Below, piece after piece: positions 61,801 through 64,000 of a DNA stretch of 64,000 nt (the stretch's first letter is position 1; each line of letters opens with the position of its first letter). The position numbers and the translations under genes were made by a program. The notes beneath the pieces were generated by a model, which saw only the letters and a program-made list of their open reading frames with translations, was not told the DNA's origin and searched no databases. The DNA comes from Mycobacterium sp. D16Q14 (GTDB lineage Bacteria; Actinomycetota; Actinomycetes; Mycobacteriales; Mycobacteriaceae), in assembly GCA_002013415.1 (NCBI GenBank), contig MAEX01000016.1, positions 62,001-126,000 on the forward strand, read 5' to 3'.

Positions 61801-62915
61801 AGCTGGCCAACGCCGGGCTGTCGTACGGCATCCATGTCGTGATCACGACGCCGAACTGGATCGAGGTGCCGCTGGCGATGCGCGATGCTCTCGGGCTGCG
61901 CCTCGAGCTCAAGCTGCATGACTCGGCGGACAGCAATGTGCGGGTACCCGGCGCACTGCGCCGCCCCGCCGAGAGTGTGCCGCACGATCAGCCGGGCCGC
62001 GGCCTGACCATGCAGGCGGAGCACTTCCTGTTCGCAGCCTCCGATGCCAAGACCGTGGAGTCGGTCAACGCCGACTACCCCGGTGCCAAGGCTCCCGCCG
62101 TCCGCCTGCTGCCGGCAGACCTGGCACCGAACGCCATCGGCCCGCTGTACCCCGGACGCGAACAGGTGGTCATCGGCCAGCGCGAGCAAGATCTGGCACC
62201 GGTGGCGCTGGACTTCGCCCATAACCCGCTCCTGATGGTGTTGGGCGATACCGGGTCTGGCAAGACGACGCTCCTGCGACACATCATCCGTACCGTCCGG
62301 GAACACTCGACACCCGACGAGGTGGCGTTCACGGTTCTGGATCGGCGTCTACATCTCGTCGACGAACCACTGTTCCCGGACAACGAGTACACCCCCAATA
62401 TCGATCGGATCACCCCGGCGATGCTGGGCCTCGGCGCGCTTCTGGAAAAGCGTCGGCCGCCCGCCGGCTTGTCGTCCGAGGAACTGCACAACTGGGTGTC
62501 ACGCGGAGTGACAGCACAGCGGCATTACCTCATCATCGATGATGTCGATCAGATTCCCGATGCGCCGGCCGTCAGCGGTCCGTACATCGGGCAGCGACCC
62601 TGGAATCCGATCTCGGGTCTGCTCGCCGAGGCGCGTGAGCTCGGACTCCGGGTGATCATCACCGCGCGGGCCACCGGTTCGGGTCACATACTGATGACCA
62701 ACCCCATGTTGCGTCGCTTCCACGAGCTGCAGGCCAACACCCTGATGCTCAGCGGCAGCCCACAGGATGGGGGCCGCATCCGCGGACATCGTTTCGAGCG
62801 TCTGCCTGCGGGCCGCGGAGTCCTGTTGTCAGACAGTGATGTTCCGACATATGTACAGACCGTCAATCCACTCGTCAATGAACATGCTGCTCAAGGAAGG
62901 GAGTACCCGCGATGA
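58884..62915 (+). CDS. eccC3: ESX-3 FtsK/SpoIIIE-type translocation ATPase EccC3
   Basis: A 1343-residue membrane ATPase, the motor of ESX-3. Two transmembrane helices (about residues 42-62 and 69-86) are followed by a domain of unknown function and three ATPase domains with P-loops GMTGSGKS near 487, GGPKSGKST near 838 and LGDTGSGKT near 1122. Full length as a single gene, as in ESX-3. TTG start at 58884 within the overlap with eccB3. pe5 starts inside its stop. Confidence 0.96.
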   Translation: MSRLIFEPHRRVAPPAIPDATVTVEAPPQLPRVVPPSFLRRAMPVVIVILIVGMVVALVASGIRLISPQTLFFPFVLLLAATAFMRNGSDKVRTEEVDAERADYLRYLSVVRENLRTHATQQRKALEWSHPDPEELTTVPGTRRQWERDPGDDDYLVVRAGRHDVPLASVVRVKDIADEIDLEPVSHSALRGLLDTQRTVRSAPSGIDLNKVSRITVLGDDDVARACIRSWVTQAVTFHDPTLLTVAMAGPSVEDADWSWLKWLPHVDISGEVDGVGPARYLRRTGAELFEALKPVLSERALFGAESGAHKHLLIILDDPTYDLGGVNSPIPATGLDGVTVIQRLDGTDGSFKLPDYLNPERPVLQVNRNGVSARISRWNGNDWQQYIDEADRLTVGTASHLSRRLSRWDSNPTHPGLRSAATGGATFAALLGIEDASQLDVPALWSPRSRDEELRVPIGVTASGEPLMFDLKDEAEGGMGPHGLMIGMTGSGKSQSLMSILLSLLTTHSADRLIVIYADFKGEAGADIFRDFPQVVAVISNMAEKRSLADRFADTLRGEVARRENLLKQAGRDVQGSAFNSVREYEEAIAAGHDLPPIPTLFVVADEFTLMLQDHPEYAELFDYVARKGRSFRIHILFASQTLDVGKIKDIDKNTSYRIGLKVASPSASRQIIGTEDAYHIESGKDHKGVGFLVPAPGAVPIKFRSTYVDGVYQPPSTTTTVEIHATPQPRQFTALPVASDPTTVIIKGGSDRPQQPARKLVTTVGDQLAKVGPRAPQLWLPPLDTAIPLADVLSQTGIPTRHLRWPLGEIDKPFQMRRDPLVFDATSAAGNVIIHGGPKSGKSTALQTFMLSAAALHSPRDVTFYCIDYGGGQLHALEGLAHVGSVASALEPERIRRTFGELEQLLAYRQRLFRDRGIASVSQLRALRDSDRSLDDGYGETFLLVDNLYAFSRDNTDQFNTRNPLLARLTELANAGLSYGIHVVITTPNWIEVPLAMRDALGLRLELKLHDSADSNVRVPGALRRPAESVPHDQPGRGLTMQAEHFLFAASDAKTVESVNADYPGAKAPAVRLLPADLAPNAIGPLYPGREQVVIGQREQDLAPVALDFAHNPLLMVLGDTGSGKTTLLRHIIRTVREHSTPDEVAFTVLDRRLHLVDEPLFPDNEYTPNIDRITPAMLGLGALLEKRRPPAGLSSEELHNWVSRGVTAQRHYLIIDDVDQIPDAPAVSGPYIGQRPWNPISGLLAEARELGLRVIITARATGSGHILMTNPMLRRFHELQANTLMLSGSPQDGGRIRGHRFERLPAGRGVLLSDSDVPTYVQTVNPLVNEHAAQGREYPR

Positions 62916-63220
62916 ATCTCAACGTCGTTCCGGAAGGTCTGACCGCCACGAGTGCGGCCGTGGAGGCACTCACCGCACGGCTGGCTGCGGCACATGCCGC
63001 GGCCGCACCGGTGATCGGTGCCGTGGTTCCGCCCGCCGCCGACCCGGTGTCGCTGGAGACCGCTGCCGGCTTCAGCGCCCGCGGAATTGAGCACACCGGT
63101 GTGGCAGCCCAGGCCGTCGAGGAATTGGGACGCGCCGGGCTGGGCGTCTCGGAGTCCGCGGCCAGTTACACCACCGGAGACATGCAGGCCGCGGCAACGT
63201 ACATGATCGCGCGAGGCTAA
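62912..63220 (+). CDS. pe5: PE-family protein of ESX-3 (PE5)
   Basis: A 102-residue PE protein: helical hairpin with VPEGLTATSAAVEALTARLAAAHA (the Pro-Glu motif at residues 7-8) and the ESX secretion signal YxxxD as YTTGD near residue 88. It has no long PGRS tail. ATG overlaps the eccC3 stop. It should form a heterodimer with the PPE protein following and be exported by ESX-3 for iron uptake. Confidence 0.94.
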   Translation: MNLNVVPEGLTATSAAVEALTARLAAAHAAAAPVIGAVVPPAADPVSLETAAGFSARGIEHTGVAAQAVEELGRAGLGVSESAASYTTGDMQAAATYMIARG

Positions 63221-63224
63221 TTCG

Positions 63225-64000
63225 GTGAGCGCTCCCATCTGGATGGCATTTCCCCCCGAGGTGCACTCGGCGCTGTTAAGCGCCGGCCCCGGGCCGGGAC
63301 CACTGTTGGCGGCTGCCGCCCAGTGGCAGGCGCTCTCTGTGCAATACACCACTGCGGCAACGGAATTGACGCAGCTGCTCGCTGCCACCGGCGCCGGATC
63401 ATGGCAGGGGCCCAGCGCCATCCAGTATGTCGCCAGCCACACCCCTTATCTGGCCTGGCTGGCCCAGCAGAGCGCGATGAGCACCACCAATGCGGTGCTG
63501 CACGAGACCGCGGCGGCCGGCTACACCACGGCGCTGGCCGCCATGCCCACGCTGGCCGAGCTGGCCGCCAACCACATGATCCACGGCGTGCTGCTGGCCA
63601 CGAATTTCTTTGGTATCAACATGATTCCGATCGCGTTGAATGAGGCCGATTACATCCGGATGTGGGTCCAGGCCGCCACCACCATGGGTATCTACCAAGG
63701 CATTTCCACCGCCGCCGTGATGTCGGTAGCGCCGACGCCGCCCGCGCCGATGATCATGGCGCCGGGCGGCGAAATGTCCCGTATGGCAGCCGATATGTCC
63801 GGCATGGCGGCGCAGGCGCAGGCGGCCGAATCCGGCACCGCGCTGGACGACAGCGAGAGCTTCTTCGAGAAGCTGATGCGACAGATTCAGGAGTTCTTCA
63901 CCGACCCGCTGGGCACCTTGCAGCGGATCTTGCAAGACTTCATGCGCAATCCCCTGGAGGCGCTGGTGGCCTGGGGTCCGCTGTTGTTCTTCATCGCGTA
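63225..64000 (+). CDS. ppe4: PPE-family protein of ESX-3 (PPE4), 3' end beyond window
   Basis: From the GTG at 63225 the open frame reads SAPIWMAFPPEVHSALLSAGPG with the Pro-Pro-Glu motif, then the long helices with WQGPSA (the WxG turn) and a low-complexity Met/Ala/Pro part near residue 170 (MSVAPTPPAPMIMAPGGEMSRMAADM). About 258 residues are visible and the frame is still open. Partner of PE5. In M. tuberculosis, PPE4 is needed for mycobactin-mediated iron use. Confidence 0.92.
   Translation, partial: MSAPIWMAFPPEVHSALLSAGPGPGPLLAAAAQWQALSVQYTTAATELTQLLAATGAGSWQGPSAIQYVASHTPYLAWLAQQSAMSTTNAVLHETAAAGYTTALAAMPTLAELAANHMIHGVLLATNFFGINMIPIALNEADYIRMWVQAATTMGIYQGISTAAVMSVAPTPPAPMIMAPGGEMSRMAADMSGMAAQAQAAESGTALDDSESFFEKLMRQIQEFFTDPLGTLQRILQDFMRNPLEALVAWGPLLFFIA

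Noticed and set aside
58884..62915. Triple ATPase domains of EccC as an unusual repeat
   Set aside because: Standard architecture of single-chain EccC proteins such as EccC3.
1..64000. Search by eye for CRISPR arrays, IS elements, phage genes, tRNA and rRNA
   Set aside because: No regularly spaced repeats, transposase genes, integrases or tRNA-like cloverleaves were recognised; weak tRNA-like signals cannot be excluded without a covariance search.

Overview
The window is chromosomal DNA from a high-GC mycobacterium. ESX-3 secretion genes, PE/PPE proteins, mycobactin genes, IrtAB, two MmpS/MmpL pairs, a CoaE fused to a GrpB domain and a four-domain ribosomal S1 protein all point that way. The combination with an ectABCD operon and compact gene spacing fits a rapid grower, most likely the Mycobacteroides abscessus-chelonae group. 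The species is an inference. No prophage, IS element, CRISPR array, rRNA or tRNA was recognised.

Layout. (1) 1-9.4 kb: the end of an exported protein, a secreted protein resembling M. tuberculosis Rv0455c (needed for siderophore secretion), two tandem paralogous mmpS-mmpL pairs on the minus strand, and a divergent TetR regulator with a strong palindromic operator. (2) 9.4-27.7 kb: mostly ordinary genes: coaE, rpsA, a PrsW-type protease, a Baeyer-Villiger-type flavin monooxygenase with a MarR regulator, a broken DUF222/HNH gene, an SRPBCC protein, an asparagine-type permease, a RecQ-like helicase, a CynX-type MFS transporter with a divergent FCD regulator, a PCu(A)C copper lipoprotein plus Tat-exported DyP peroxidase, and MerR plus FUSC genes. 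(3) 27.7-32.5 kb: ectABCD and a ProP-type transporter, a tightly coupled operon behind a perfect CRP-type site. (4) 32.5-46.9 kb: irtAB, a frameshifted methyltransferase, and mbtH-mbtG-mbtF facing away from mbtA, with mbtI. IdeR-type boxes precede irtA, mbtF/mbtA and mbtI. (5) 46.9-53.7 kb: a translationally coupled operon of a GntR/UTRA regulator, a two-cluster ferredoxin, a sulfonate/nitrate-type ABC importer and a 903-residue flavoprotein ending in HEAT repeats. (6) 54-64 kb: a short Rossmann-like protein, a ViuB-type siderophore reductase, a control region with several IdeR-type boxes, and ESX-3 (eccA3, eccB3, eccC3, pe5, start of ppe4), running off the end.

Read together, much of the window is an iron-acquisition island. 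Salicylate synthesis (MbtI) and activation (MbtA), a late mycobactin NRPS module with lysine hydroxylase and MbtH helper, probable siderophore export (Rv0455c-like protein and MmpS/MmpL), import and reduction (IrtAB, ViuB-like) and ESX-3 lie within 64 kb. In M. tuberculosis these are at separate loci. Several mycobactin genes (mbtB, C, D, E) are not in the window. The least familiar system is the operon at 46.9-53.7 kb. Its flavoprotein and ferredoxin resemble the two subunits of adenylylsulfate reductase, but the flavoprotein carries a HEAT-repeat tail and is co-expressed with an importer, suggesting an uncharacterised organosulfur or related anion pathway.
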